The notes under the pieces were generated by a model. The model saw nothing but the letters and a program-made list of their open reading frames with translations. It searched no databases and was not told where the DNA came from. A stretch of DNA of 36,549 bases from Cyclobacteriaceae bacterium (GTDB lineage: Bacteria > Bacteroidota > Bacteroidia > Cytophagales > Cyclobacteriaceae): positions 1 through 36,549 of the forward strand of contig JABFSO010000454.1 in the NCBI GenBank assembly GCA_013140555.1. Reading direction: 5' to 3'. Made by a program: the position numbers and the translations under genes. Below are positions 1 to 9,103 of this stretch, piece by piece (positions within the stretch are counted from its first letter, which is position 1; each line of letters begins with the position of its first letter).

Positions 1-1764
1 CTCCTTATACGTTACATTAAACTGTAAAGCTTCGGGGTTTTTTAATTGATAGCCTTCCGGAATTTGGATAACAATTACCCTGTCATAACCTCGATTGAAA
101 TCATTCTCTACATCCAGCGTCCGTTTATCATCTTGATATAATTCTGATTGCGGCCCAATGAGCAATCCGGCTTTAAATAAAATCTTAGAGCCTGCCATTT
201 CCAGAAAGTGGGAGGAAACAAAATCTACATCAATTAAAAATTTTTGTGTACTGTCTTTACCGAGTGGTTTCGCTTCCCAGCGCTTGATCTCAGGATCAGG
301 AGCTGTTTGCTTAGTTAATTCCTCTACTATTGAATGCAATTGCTCCTTATTGATCAAATGAAAATAAGGTGTAATGAACGATGCATTGTATCCACTGAAT
401 GTACGCTTCATCGCGATTGTATTTTTCGAGATATCCTGATCAAATGTCACCTGAATATTCAGGTTGTCGGTATTCATTAAGTACGATGCTGCCGGAATAT
501 CCTTTACTGCGCCCAAACCGGATTTAATTCCTCCAATTTCCAACGGTTCAATGAACAAACCTTTATTACCCATAAACTGTGGAGGCAACATGGGATAACG
601 CGTCTTGTCATCATAAGGAGCGAGGAAACCACCGGTAGAAGGAAAATATAATTGAAAGTCATCGAGGTAATTCCAAGTATCAAAGGAACCATCAAATCGG
701 GCTGCTTCGCGGTTGCAGGTAAGCACAATATCGCAAGGGATTTGAAGTTTCGAATAGATTCCGTAAAACAAGCGTACCATACCAACTGTAGACGCCACTT
801 TGGTTTTCAATACTGTTTGCAGATCCTTCAGGCCGTCATCTCTTGACTCCGTATTAATAACTATTGTCGACTTTAAAACATCTTCAACTTGACGAATACG
901 AGTTGCCGTTGATGCTGAGCGATTATCTTTTAGCGTTCCAACAAATTTACTCAGCGCCTTCTCTTCATCTTTGTTCAAGGTGGATACCGTTTCATAAAAA
1001 GTTTTGGCAGCATCATCCCACGTATAAAGCCGCGCATTGTTCCTCTCCTTATTATACGCTAACTTAAATTCAATTCGCTTACGATTTACTTCCAACAACG
1101 CAAATGGTTCTTCTTTAAGACCCGGCACATTTGCTTCTTCAAACAAGTATGTATTTAATTCATCGTTGCTATCTTTCTTTTCATTTGCTATACCATTATA
1201 TATTTTGAAAGCAAACTCCAGATGTTTGGGGGATGTCAATTTGAAAGTAGCCAACTTAATATCCGCATCCAGCTGCATGTTGACGCGTTCAAAAAGGTTG
1301 GCCTGCATTTTCCGCACGTAATAGTATTCTATTTCGCTTCCCAACTCTACACCTTCCATGGCAAAAATTCGGTAAGAGTTGTCTGTTGTTTCGTCCTTCA
1401 ACTCTTTTAAGTTGTTCTTATCAAAGTAAATTACTTTCCCATCTTTTGAAATAGCTCTTGCCTTCAAATCTACCAATGCCAATGTACTCCGCATAGGAAC
1501 AACAATTCGATTGTATTTTTGAATTGCTTCACTGTTGTTTACATAAATGATCCGATGAACCACTGTTTGCATCAAAAACTGATCGTTCTCAAAACCATAA
1601 TCATATTGCACATGATGTTTCAATACAAGTTGCGTTGCTTCACTCTCCGTTGGAGTTAATTTATAACGAGCACGTTCTTTCTCCCATTCGTATCCCTGAA
1701 AACCGGAGGAGTGGCTCGTCAAAGCAGCTAAAACAAAACCAAGTGAAAACCAAAATCGCATCAT
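1..1764 (-). CDS. DUF3857-type protein with transglutaminase-like region, 3' end truncated by window edge
   Basis: Not in the ORF track because it is open at position 1. Reverse-strand translation from ATG at 1764 gives MMRFWFSLGFVLAALTSHSSGFQGYEWEKERARYKLTPTESEATQLVLKHHVQYDY..., a signal-like N-terminus and DUF3857-like layout; open through position 1 (...YQLKNPEALQFNVTYKE). Confidence 0.75.
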   Translation of the reverse strand, partial: MMRFWFSLGFVLAALTSHSSGFQGYEWEKERARYKLTPTESEATQLVLKHHVQYDYGFENDQFLMQTVVHRIIYVNNSEAIQKYNRIVVPMRSTLALVDLKARAISKDGKVIYFDKNNLKELKDETTDNSYRIFAMEGVELGSEIEYYYVRKMQANLFERVNMQLDADIKLATFKLTSPKHLEFAFKIYNGIANEKKDSNDELNTYLFEEANVPGLKEEPFALLEVNRKRIEFKLAYNKERNNARLYTWDDAAKTFYETVSTLNKDEEKALSKFVGTLKDNRSASTATRIRQVEDVLKSTIVINTESRDDGLKDLQTVLKTKVASTVGMVRLFYGIYSKLQIPCDIVLTCNREAARFDGSFDTWNYLDDFQLYFPSTGGFLAPYDDKTRYPMLPPQFMGNKGLFIEPLEIGGIKSGLGAVKDIPAASYLMNTDNLNIQVTFDQDISKNTIAMKRTFSGYNASFITPYFHLINKEQLHSIVEELTKQTAPDPEIKRWEAKPLGKDSTQKFLIDVDFVSSHFLEMAGSKILFKAGLLIGPQSELYQDDKRTLDVENDFNRGYDRVIVIQIPEGYQLKNPEALQFNVTYKE

Positions 1765-1765
1765 G

Positions 1766-3694
1766 TTACTTCTTTTTAAATATGATAGATTGCTTATAAA
1801 CTTCTGAAATCTTTTTTACTTCGTCATTCCACGTGTCAAATTGATTAGTCTGGAGCAACAGGTAGTTGACTCCAATTTCTTTGACGAAGTGAATTTTGTT
1901 ATCCTTCACCTTATAAGAAGCGGAAAGTGAAAGATACTTCCCTTTTACATTTGCATTCTCCGGAATGTACTCAACTTCATAACCTGCTGGTATTTCCAAT
2001 TCTACCACATCTCGCTTCAGGTATTTATACGTATTCTCGCGAGGCGTTTTTCTGGTGCTCTTATTAATGTTGCTGTTGAAATACTCCTTGTTTAAATGGA
2101 GGTTAAAGTAAATCTCATTTCCAACCTGTTGGTAATAATTACTGATTTTAAAATCGTATTGAATCAGGGTAGGCTGATCGCGCAGTAACTGATTGGCCAA
2201 TTGATATTTTCCAACCAGATACTTATTATTTCCCTTGTTGGTAATTCGTGTTACACTTTCTTTTATATCTTTTTCATGTGCACGATCCAATTCATAACCG
2301 CCATATATTTTGGTGTAGCCATTTAGCACCACGGTGCCGGTGCCCACTACTTCTTTATTATCTAAACGAATGGAAACTGAATCGACCATCAAACTGCGAT
2401 TTGTTTCAATCTCTGGCACATTTCGAATGAGGTAATCTTTTTCGGACTTTACAATAAATGCTTCTTTTCCCTGAATCATGGAAGAGGGATAGCCCATTGG
2501 TGTGTAGTTGCTGGTGGCATCTAAAAATGTGTACTTTCCATCTGGGGAAATGTAGGTGGCAATCATGTGATTGTCTACAATGGGTGTTGGAAATTGAGAA
2601 TACTTGTAGGGAATATCACGCGTGCCAATCCAAGTATGGTACACGGGCAACCCTGCCATCTTACTCATATCGACAATCAGATTGGCCATGTCTTTGCAAT
2701 CGCCATAGCGTTTGTCGCACGTATAAGAACCGCTATTTGGAATAAATCCACGCATACCTTGCTCAAATGCAATGTACTTGACGTTATCCTGCACCCAATA
2801 AAAAATATTCTTCACCAACTCTTCTTCCGTTTTGCTCTTCGCTTTCAATTGCTCCACTTGTGCTTGCAATTGTTCGGAGGGGTTTGCATTTACATTGCTT
2901 ACATGGCCGAAGTACCATTTACTCAAGCTGCTGATATCATTTAACACTTCTCGTTTCGTGGAATTGTATGTGTATGATTTAATGTAGCAAACGATATGTG
3001 GAGTGTAATAACTGACGGGTGGGCTGTTATCCTCTGCTTTCAAAGCTGGCGTGTTTTCAGCGGTCCACTCATACTGCACATTCTTGCCTTTCTCCGTTTT
3101 AGAAAATTTTACTTGTCCTGTACTATCATTCAACACTTGAAAGAAAAGATCCACCTCTTTTGGGGCCTTGATGATGAAGGTTGTTCGCACTTGTGGTAAA
3201 TACGATGTAAACGTAAAACCATGCATGAAGCGAATATCCTTCATGATTTCGCGATACTGTAGTGTGGTGCGATTGCGTATAGCGGCAGCCGGATAGTCAA
3301 AAGTATAGTAATAAGAATCGTCATAAAATATACCACGATCCTGATCACTGTTCTTCTTAAAGCTGGTAACCGGTATGGCCTTGTATTTATTTTTTTCCCA
3401 CACCCAGGTTTTTGCCTTCAAATCTGTAACTTCTAAAAAGTGCGATCCATAAACTCGTCTGTCGGAGAATAAGTCGGTTTGCTCCTTTAATGAAAGCATG
3501 TCGCTGGATGTTTCGGTGTACATACGCAGCGAATCTTTTTCAAAATACAAATTGATCGCGTAGGTGCGATTTAGATAAATAGCCGCATCGTCTGGAAATT
3601 TTTTCTTCAATGCTTCCCAATCTGCATCGTCTTGCGCGCATAGCCCAAACGCTACTATGCAAAAGATTGAACTCAATATTAATTTTTTCATCAT
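1766..3694 (-). CDS. DUF3857 / transglutaminase-like (TGc) domain protein, exported
   Basis: Signal peptide MMKKLILSSIFCIVAFGLCAQ; transglutaminase-like triad motifs YGDCKDMANLIV (Cys), VDNHMIATY (His), TFLDAT (Asp). Confidence 0.85.
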   Translation of the reverse strand: MMKKLILSSIFCIVAFGLCAQDDADWEALKKKFPDDAAIYLNRTYAINLYFEKDSLRMYTETSSDMLSLKEQTDLFSDRRVYGSHFLEVTDLKAKTWVWEKNKYKAIPVTSFKKNSDQDRGIFYDDSYYYTFDYPAAAIRNRTTLQYREIMKDIRFMHGFTFTSYLPQVRTTFIIKAPKEVDLFFQVLNDSTGQVKFSKTEKGKNVQYEWTAENTPALKAEDNSPPVSYYTPHIVCYIKSYTYNSTKREVLNDISSLSKWYFGHVSNVNANPSEQLQAQVEQLKAKSKTEEELVKNIFYWVQDNVKYIAFEQGMRGFIPNSGSYTCDKRYGDCKDMANLIVDMSKMAGLPVYHTWIGTRDIPYKYSQFPTPIVDNHMIATYISPDGKYTFLDATSNYTPMGYPSSMIQGKEAFIVKSEKDYLIRNVPEIETNRSLMVDSVSIRLDNKEVVGTGTVVLNGYTKIYGGYELDRAHEKDIKESVTRITNKGNNKYLVGKYQLANQLLRDQPTLIQYDFKISNYYQQVGNEIYFNLHLNKEYFNSNINKSTRKTPRENTYKYLKRDVVELEIPAGYEVEYIPENANVKGKYLSLSASYKVKDNKIHFVKEIGVNYLLLQTNQFDTWNDEVKKISEVYKQSIIFKKK

Positions 3695-6600
3695 TATTCT
3701 TCTATTATGCCATCTCTGAAGTTATACTCTTTCTTCTTTACCCCTTTCTCAAATAAAGTTGCTTTTCCATTTCGAATTCCAAAATGAAAGTCAACCACTT
3801 GAATCAATGATCCGTCTTCAGCGTAGACTTCTGACTTTCCTTCCAATTCATCCCATTCGTAGAACCTCTTCATCCAAACTTTTCCACTGGGGTAATAGAT
3901 TGTAGTTGGCCCCTGAAAATTCCCTTTTTCATAACTATACTCAGAAAACAAAGTTCCATTTTCATAAAACAACTTTTGCTTTCCTTGTCGAACGCCATCC
4001 TTCCATTCTTCCATCCACTGCACAACACCATTCTTGTTTTTAAACTCAAGCTTTGCACTGCCGGTAAATGGCTTCCACTCCGCATTCTCATTTTCAACAA
4101 TTGATCGGTAGGCCAACATGACACCCTCATCCAGTTTCTTTTCAAACAAAGGGTTGCCCTCGGGCGAATAGTAGCGCGTTATGCCTTGTCGCTCATCATC
4201 AAGAAAAACTCCGACTGATTCCAGTTTTCCATTCTCATGGTAATAGGTCCAAATGCTATCCATTGAACCGTCTCGATAGTTTCCTTCGCTAGAAAGTTTT
4301 CCATTATAATAATAGTAGCGCCATGTCCCTTCGGCTAAGTCATTCTCGTAATATCCATCAGTGGATTGTTGTCCATTAATTCCAACGTATACATACTTAC
4401 CATTGCGTTTGTCATTCGTGTATGTGTTTTTATACATCAAAGAACCGTCCGGAAAATATCGGGTGAAGTCGTTAATATAACTTCCGCAAGAAATGGTATA
4501 CTTTGATTTTACCTTTCCGGAAGAAAATAAATCTTCAATGGTAATGGCAGCTCCTTCTGTTTTCCGGGTAGATTCAACAGTTCCATCTTTCAAAAATCGG
4601 TTCACATCTGCTATTCCGTTTTCATCGTAAATGGAAACTAAGTCTACTTTACCATCCATTGCATAGTCTAAGTTATCACTCATAAGCTTTCCATTCCGAT
4701 AATAGTAATCGCTCTGAATTGTGCCATCCGGATAATAACTCAACCATTGCTGCTCTTGTTCTCCATTTTGATACCAGCCTTCTTGCATTTTCTTTCCATT
4801 CTGATAATACTTCATATAATAGCCATGCAATTCTCCGTCTTTATATTCTTTTTCAATTTTGATTTCACCGGTAGAATAGTAATCTCTCACTATTCCTTGC
4901 AATTTGGCATCTTCAAAAAAAGCTCGCTCTGTTAACTTGCCATAGCGATTATAATATTTCCACTCACCGTGGTTGTTTCCTTTTTTGTAGCCGCCTTCCG
5001 ACATGAGCTGACCTGTGGCAAAATAATACTTCGCAGAATAGTTTCCATCATTGGCGCCTGAAGCAAAAATTACTTTCCCGTCTTTCGCATAAGAAGTTGT
5101 TTTGACAGCTACTCCTTTTTTATAGGCAATGGCATACTGTTTTACGCCATCATTGAAAATTGTATTTTCACCCGTGTATCTTCCCTCTTCATCAAAAATC
5201 CTACTTTCAGTTAATTGGCCCAACACATTATAGTACAACCACTCACCTATACCCACACCTTCAGGCGAATAGGAGCCGCTACGCTTCATTTTTCCGTTAG
5301 TGTGGTAATATTTCCATGTTCCGGTTTCATTGCCATTCACGTAATTACCTTCTGTTGATTTTTTTCCATTACGATGATACTCCACATAACTACCGTTAAG
5401 CTTTCCGTCTGAGTAGGTCATTTGGTAATGTTGTTTTCCGTCTTCATAATAGGTATCAACGGGGCCGTGAAACTTGCCGTCTTTATATGCATACTTTTGA
5501 TGGATCTTTCCAGAAGCATAAAAAATTTGTGTAGGACCATTGCGCTTGCCTTTATCATAGGTCGATTTTTCACGTATCACACCACACGGGTAGTATAAAA
5601 TTACCTCTCCATGTATTTCATCATCTTTCAGAAAGAAATACTCGCTTTTGTTTCCTTCGGTAGAATAAACGGTGACTTCGCCCGTATCATAGTTCTCGAT
5701 ACTCTTTATTGTTCCCAAATCATAATAATATTTCCAAGTGCCAATCTTCTCTCCTTTATCATTATATGTTCCTTCTGCCTGCAGTTCACTGTTGTTATGA
5801 AAAAAAATCCACTGTCCCACCCGTATATCATTTTTCTTTTCGCCCAATGCATCAATGAAGCCGGAATCATCTCGCCACAACGTTAGTGGTGTGTTTACAT
5901 TGAATTTGGGAGCTGCCATTTTCTGGGTTTTGGCCGAAATAGCTTTATTTACATTTTGGTAAAGTTCGGTTAGCAGTTTTTCATTTTTATTACGCCACTT
6001 GGTAGCAATTTCGTTACTCGAAGAAGTGAGGAGATGATAAATGAAAGGTTGCACCTGTTGCTGATCTTTAATGGCTTTATAGATGGGTAGGTAAAAGTTC
6101 ACCCACTCATCGTTGTTATTTGCATCTAACATCGCCAATTGATCAAATAGCAGTTCATATTGTTTTACAACAGCCGCTTCAATCGGAATTTGTGATTTGA
6201 ATTTTTTATCCAGAGAAATCTTCGCGCGAATAATCTGATCTAATTTATCGCTGGCATTCACACCAAAAGCCGGGATGGTGCCTTCATCCTGCAATTGATT
6301 ATCAAGGAATTTATTGATGAAAACCAGTCGCGAGTTATCTTTTGTTTGGATCGCTAAATACATACCCATCGAAAGCATGGCATGTGCCTTGCGGCCTTGC
6401 CCCATAGAAAGTAATGCTAAATTCAAATGTGCATTCATGTTAAATGGGTTCATGGATAAAATCTGAAAATAAATCTGCTTTGCCTTCTCGTATTTCTTCT
6501 CATCATAGTATTGAGCAGCCCTACTTGTGAGCAGTCCCTGATCAACCGGATATTGGCGTAAGGCTTCATCAAAAGCAGCAATACCCTGGTCAAATTGGCC

Positions 6601-6927
6601 ACTGTTGGTAATACAATTTGCTTGTGCGCGAATCACACGTGCGCGGAAATCGATGGGGTGAGATAATACTTGTTTAAACAGATTTAATGCGCTGTCATAT
6701 TTCTTATGGGCAGAATACGCCAAGCCCATTCTATACAACATGGTCACATAATTCGTATCCCGCTTCGGGATCTTTTTATACTCCTGAATGGCTTCTTCAT
6801 ATTTGGCAGAATCATACAATTCATTTCCTTTCGCCAAAACTTCTCCCGATCTAACCAGCGGAATCTTTTGAGCGATGGATTGCAAGGTTAGAAGACAGAG
6901 AATACACAAAACACAACTGCGCATCAT
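3694..6927 (-). CDS. TPR + MORN/YwqK-type repeat protein, exported (1077 aa)
   Basis: Signal peptide, N-terminal TPR-like helices (GNELYDSAKYEEAIQEYKKI), then many copies of YYxNGKxxxEGxYxxGxxxGxWxYY. Stop overlaps the start of the 1766..3694 gene (TAATG). Confidence 0.9.
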   Translation of the reverse strand: MMRSCVLCILCLLTLQSIAQKIPLVRSGEVLAKGNELYDSAKYEEAIQEYKKIPKRDTNYVTMLYRMGLAYSAHKKYDSALNLFKQVLSHPIDFRARVIRAQANCITNSGQFDQGIAAFDEALRQYPVDQGLLTSRAAQYYDEKKYEKAKQIYFQILSMNPFNMNAHLNLALLSMGQGRKAHAMLSMGMYLAIQTKDNSRLVFINKFLDNQLQDEGTIPAFGVNASDKLDQIIRAKISLDKKFKSQIPIEAAVVKQYELLFDQLAMLDANNNDEWVNFYLPIYKAIKDQQQVQPFIYHLLTSSSNEIATKWRNKNEKLLTELYQNVNKAISAKTQKMAAPKFNVNTPLTLWRDDSGFIDALGEKKNDIRVGQWIFFHNNSELQAEGTYNDKGEKIGTWKYYYDLGTIKSIENYDTGEVTVYSTEGNKSEYFFLKDDEIHGEVILYYPCGVIREKSTYDKGKRNGPTQIFYASGKIHQKYAYKDGKFHGPVDTYYEDGKQHYQMTYSDGKLNGSYVEYHRNGKKSTEGNYVNGNETGTWKYYHTNGKMKRSGSYSPEGVGIGEWLYYNVLGQLTESRIFDEEGRYTGENTIFNDGVKQYAIAYKKGVAVKTTSYAKDGKVIFASGANDGNYSAKYYFATGQLMSEGGYKKGNNHGEWKYYNRYGKLTERAFFEDAKLQGIVRDYYSTGEIKIEKEYKDGELHGYYMKYYQNGKKMQEGWYQNGEQEQQWLSYYPDGTIQSDYYYRNGKLMSDNLDYAMDGKVDLVSIYDENGIADVNRFLKDGTVESTRKTEGAAITIEDLFSSGKVKSKYTISCGSYINDFTRYFPDGSLMYKNTYTNDKRNGKYVYVGINGQQSTDGYYENDLAEGTWRYYYYNGKLSSEGNYRDGSMDSIWTYYHENGKLESVGVFLDDERQGITRYYSPEGNPLFEKKLDEGVMLAYRSIVENENAEWKPFTGSAKLEFKNKNGVVQWMEEWKDGVRQGKQKLFYENGTLFSEYSYEKGNFQGPTTIYYPSGKVWMKRFYEWDELEGKSEVYAEDGSLIQVVDFHFGIRNGKATLFEKGVKKKEYNFRDGIIEE

Positions 6928-7006
6928 AGATTAAACATTTGGTAGCAAAATAATAAACAAGGCTCTGTTGTAATCGAACCTCTCCATAAATATTTTCTCA
7001 TGAGGG

Positions 7007-7417
7007 CTATGATAACTTGCGGATTTTAGTCGGGTTGCTCAACTTATAATCACTCCGCTTATCTGAAATCTTCAAGGCCTTATTCACATAGCCTTTGGTA
7101 TACGCTTTACTGCGGGCTTCAAATTCAATGTTATCTCCAGGATGTAGCTGTGCCTTTACAAAACCTTGGGTATAGCTAAACCAGATATGATCGGCCACCC
7201 GAGTAGTGGTTTCTATATCCACTACATTCTTTAATAGAATGGTTTCCTCGCTGTATCCTTTATAATTGATTTTTTTGCCGATACGCTCAAACTGCGCCTT
7301 GTATTTCTTACGTACGCCTTCGAGCTTTTCCAATTCTTTCCGCATTTTCAAAGGTACTAACAGATCTTGCAATGTAGATCGGTTCCGTTTTCTATCTTTA
7401 TCCAATGAAAAAGACAA
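7007..7417 (-). CDS. conserved-looking hypothetical protein, basic
   Basis: 136 aa ORF, lysine/arginine rich, compact alpha/beta pattern; the listed start codon is TTG (7415-7417), so the start is uncertain. Confidence 0.6.
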   Translation of the reverse strand: MSFSLDKDRKRNRSTLQDLLVPLKMRKELEKLEGVRKKYKAQFERIGKKINYKGYSEETILLKNVVDIETTTRVADHIWFSYTQGFVKAQLHPGDNIEFEARSKAYTKGYVNKALKISDKRSDYKLSNPTKIRKLS

Positions 7418-7863
7418 TTGTACTCCTACTAATGGTTTGTGGCGTGGTTACTGTCAACGCTCAAACATCCGATTACGAAAAACAGAAAAGCGAAAAGTTA
7501 AAGGTTCCTTCACCTTTCGAGGCCATCATTAGCCGGCAAGACAATCGAGAAATTGTTTATCAGGATGATTATGTGGTAGCCTTTGTGCCCATTCGCAAAC
7601 AAGCGCCTGTCCATTTACTCATCGTGCCTAAGAAAAGAGTTTACTCCATCAATGAGGTTGAAGATACCGATGCGGCCATGCTCAGCAGCATGATGCTGGC
7701 GGCCAAAAAGTTAGCCAAACAATATCAAGTCGATAAAACCGGCTACCGCTTGGTAATCAACACCAATGAAAACGCCAATCAAACGGTGTTTCACCTACAT
7801 ATGCATCTATTAGGTGGCATGCCGCTTGGCCCGGCAGTTACGCAAACATATTCGGAAAAATAA
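7405..7863 (+). CDS. HIT-family protein with predicted signal peptide
   Basis: HIT core FHLHMHLLGG (HxHxH), upstream VAFVPIRKQAPVHLLIVPKKRV; N-terminus MKKTIVLLLMVCGVVTVNAQT looks like a Sec signal peptide. Confidence 0.88.
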   Translation: MKKTIVLLLMVCGVVTVNAQTSDYEKQKSEKLKVPSPFEAIISRQDNREIVYQDDYVVAFVPIRKQAPVHLLIVPKKRVYSINEVEDTDAAMLSSMMLAAKKLAKQYQVDKTGYRLVINTNENANQTVFHLHMHLLGGMPLGPAVTQTYSEK

Positions 7864-7924
7864 TTTCTGTAGCCTGTAATTATTGCCTTCGTTGTCCGAC
7901 ATATAGGCAATTGAATCTGGCAAA

Positions 7925-9103
7925 ATGGCTATACAAAAAAAGACGATCCGCAGTTTCGCAACGGTAATAATCTTAATGATTGCCGGGGGTGTAATCGGCT
8001 TCTTAGGTGCTCAGTTTGGAATGAGCGCCTCCAAAACAATGCCGGGCTTACATGTGGCTATTCTACTTGTATCACTGATTCCAGTTTATTTTATAGTAGT
8101 AGGGTTTCACGAAGGCGGACATGTGGCTGCCGGAATTTTAATGGGGTTCGAATTTAGGATGTTTGTGATCGGACCCTTTCTGTGGGAAAAGCAGAATGGT
8201 CGTATCGTATTTAAGTGGAATACCAATGTGAACGTCTCAGGTGGAATGGCTATTTGTCTTCCGAAGGATTCAGAAAATCTAAGCAATCGATTTTCAATTT
8301 ATGCGGCTGGTGGACCTATTGCAAGTTTGATTTTTAGTGGATTCACATTCTTACTCTATATCATTGCTGGGATATGGGCCGAAACGAGTGGATGGCTTAC
8401 CATCACCAAGGAGCTCCTCTCCATGACTTCATTTCTATCGCTCTTAATTTTTGGGCTCACCGCGCTACCCTTTCACACCGGAGGATTTTATTCGGATGGA
8501 GCACGCGTAATTCGATTTATGCGTGGTGGTGATGTAGCGCGTTTTGATTTGTTGTTGTTGAAAATTATCACTGGCAGCGCGAGTGGCACACGGCCGCGCG
8601 ATTTGTCATTGGCTGAAATAATGGAAGCCAAAGAACTTGCTCAAAAACTGCAAGCACCTATGGAGGTTTACATTCATTCGTATCACTATCAAGTTGAATT
8701 AGACAGCAATAACATTGAACAAGCCGAAGTGCATTTGCAAAATTATGTGAAGCTAGCCGATGAAGTGCCGGGGGGAATACGAAATGCAGTATGGCTGGAT
8801 GCTGCATTCTTTTATGCTGCGATGAAACAAGATGCTGAAAGAGCTGAATTCTATTGGAAGCAGTTTGCGCCTTCTGCGCTAATTCCTAAGGCGATGGTGT
8901 TTGCCACTGAAGCTGCTTTTCTATGGTTGAAAAATGATAAACCTGCATTTGAAGAAAAGCATCAAGCCGCTTTGCGCGAATTGCCCAACATGCTCGACAA
9001 AGGTATGAGCATTGCATTAAAAGATAAATTGGAAGCACTACAAAAAAGTGAGCCACAAAATTTAGCTACTCATTTTGATCAACCAATCGGCCAGGCGGTT
9101 TGA
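7925..9103 (+). CDS. M50-like membrane metalloprotease
   Basis: Hydrophobic segments; HExxH motif in VGFHEGGHVAAG; second-motif-like LPFHTGGFYSDGARV. Confidence 0.75.
   Translation: MAIQKKTIRSFATVIILMIAGGVIGFLGAQFGMSASKTMPGLHVAILLVSLIPVYFIVVGFHEGGHVAAGILMGFEFRMFVIGPFLWEKQNGRIVFKWNTNVNVSGGMAICLPKDSENLSNRFSIYAAGGPIASLIFSGFTFLLYIIAGIWAETSGWLTITKELLSMTSFLSLLIFGLTALPFHTGGFYSDGARVIRFMRGGDVARFDLLLLKIITGSASGTRPRDLSLAEIMEAKELAQKLQAPMEVYIHSYHYQVELDSNNIEQAEVHLQNYVKLADEVPGGIRNAVWLDAAFFYAAMKQDAERAEFYWKQFAPSALIPKAMVFATEAAFLWLKNDKPAFEEKHQAALRELPNMLDKGMSIALKDKLEALQKSEPQNLATHFDQPIGQAV

Noticed and set aside
2458-2944. Plus-strand ORFs (95 and 125 aa) antisense to the DUF3857 gene
   Set aside because: Antisense to a strong coding ORF with signal peptide and catalytic motifs; compositions look random.
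3870-4145. 91-aa alternate-frame ORF in the MORN-repeat gene
   Set aside because: Out-of-frame by-product of the repeat-coding sequence.
3694-6927. Recurrent DNA words that might suggest a CRISPR or satellite array
   Set aside because: Periodicity comes from protein-level MORN/YwqK repeats with variable DNA, continuous in one reading frame.
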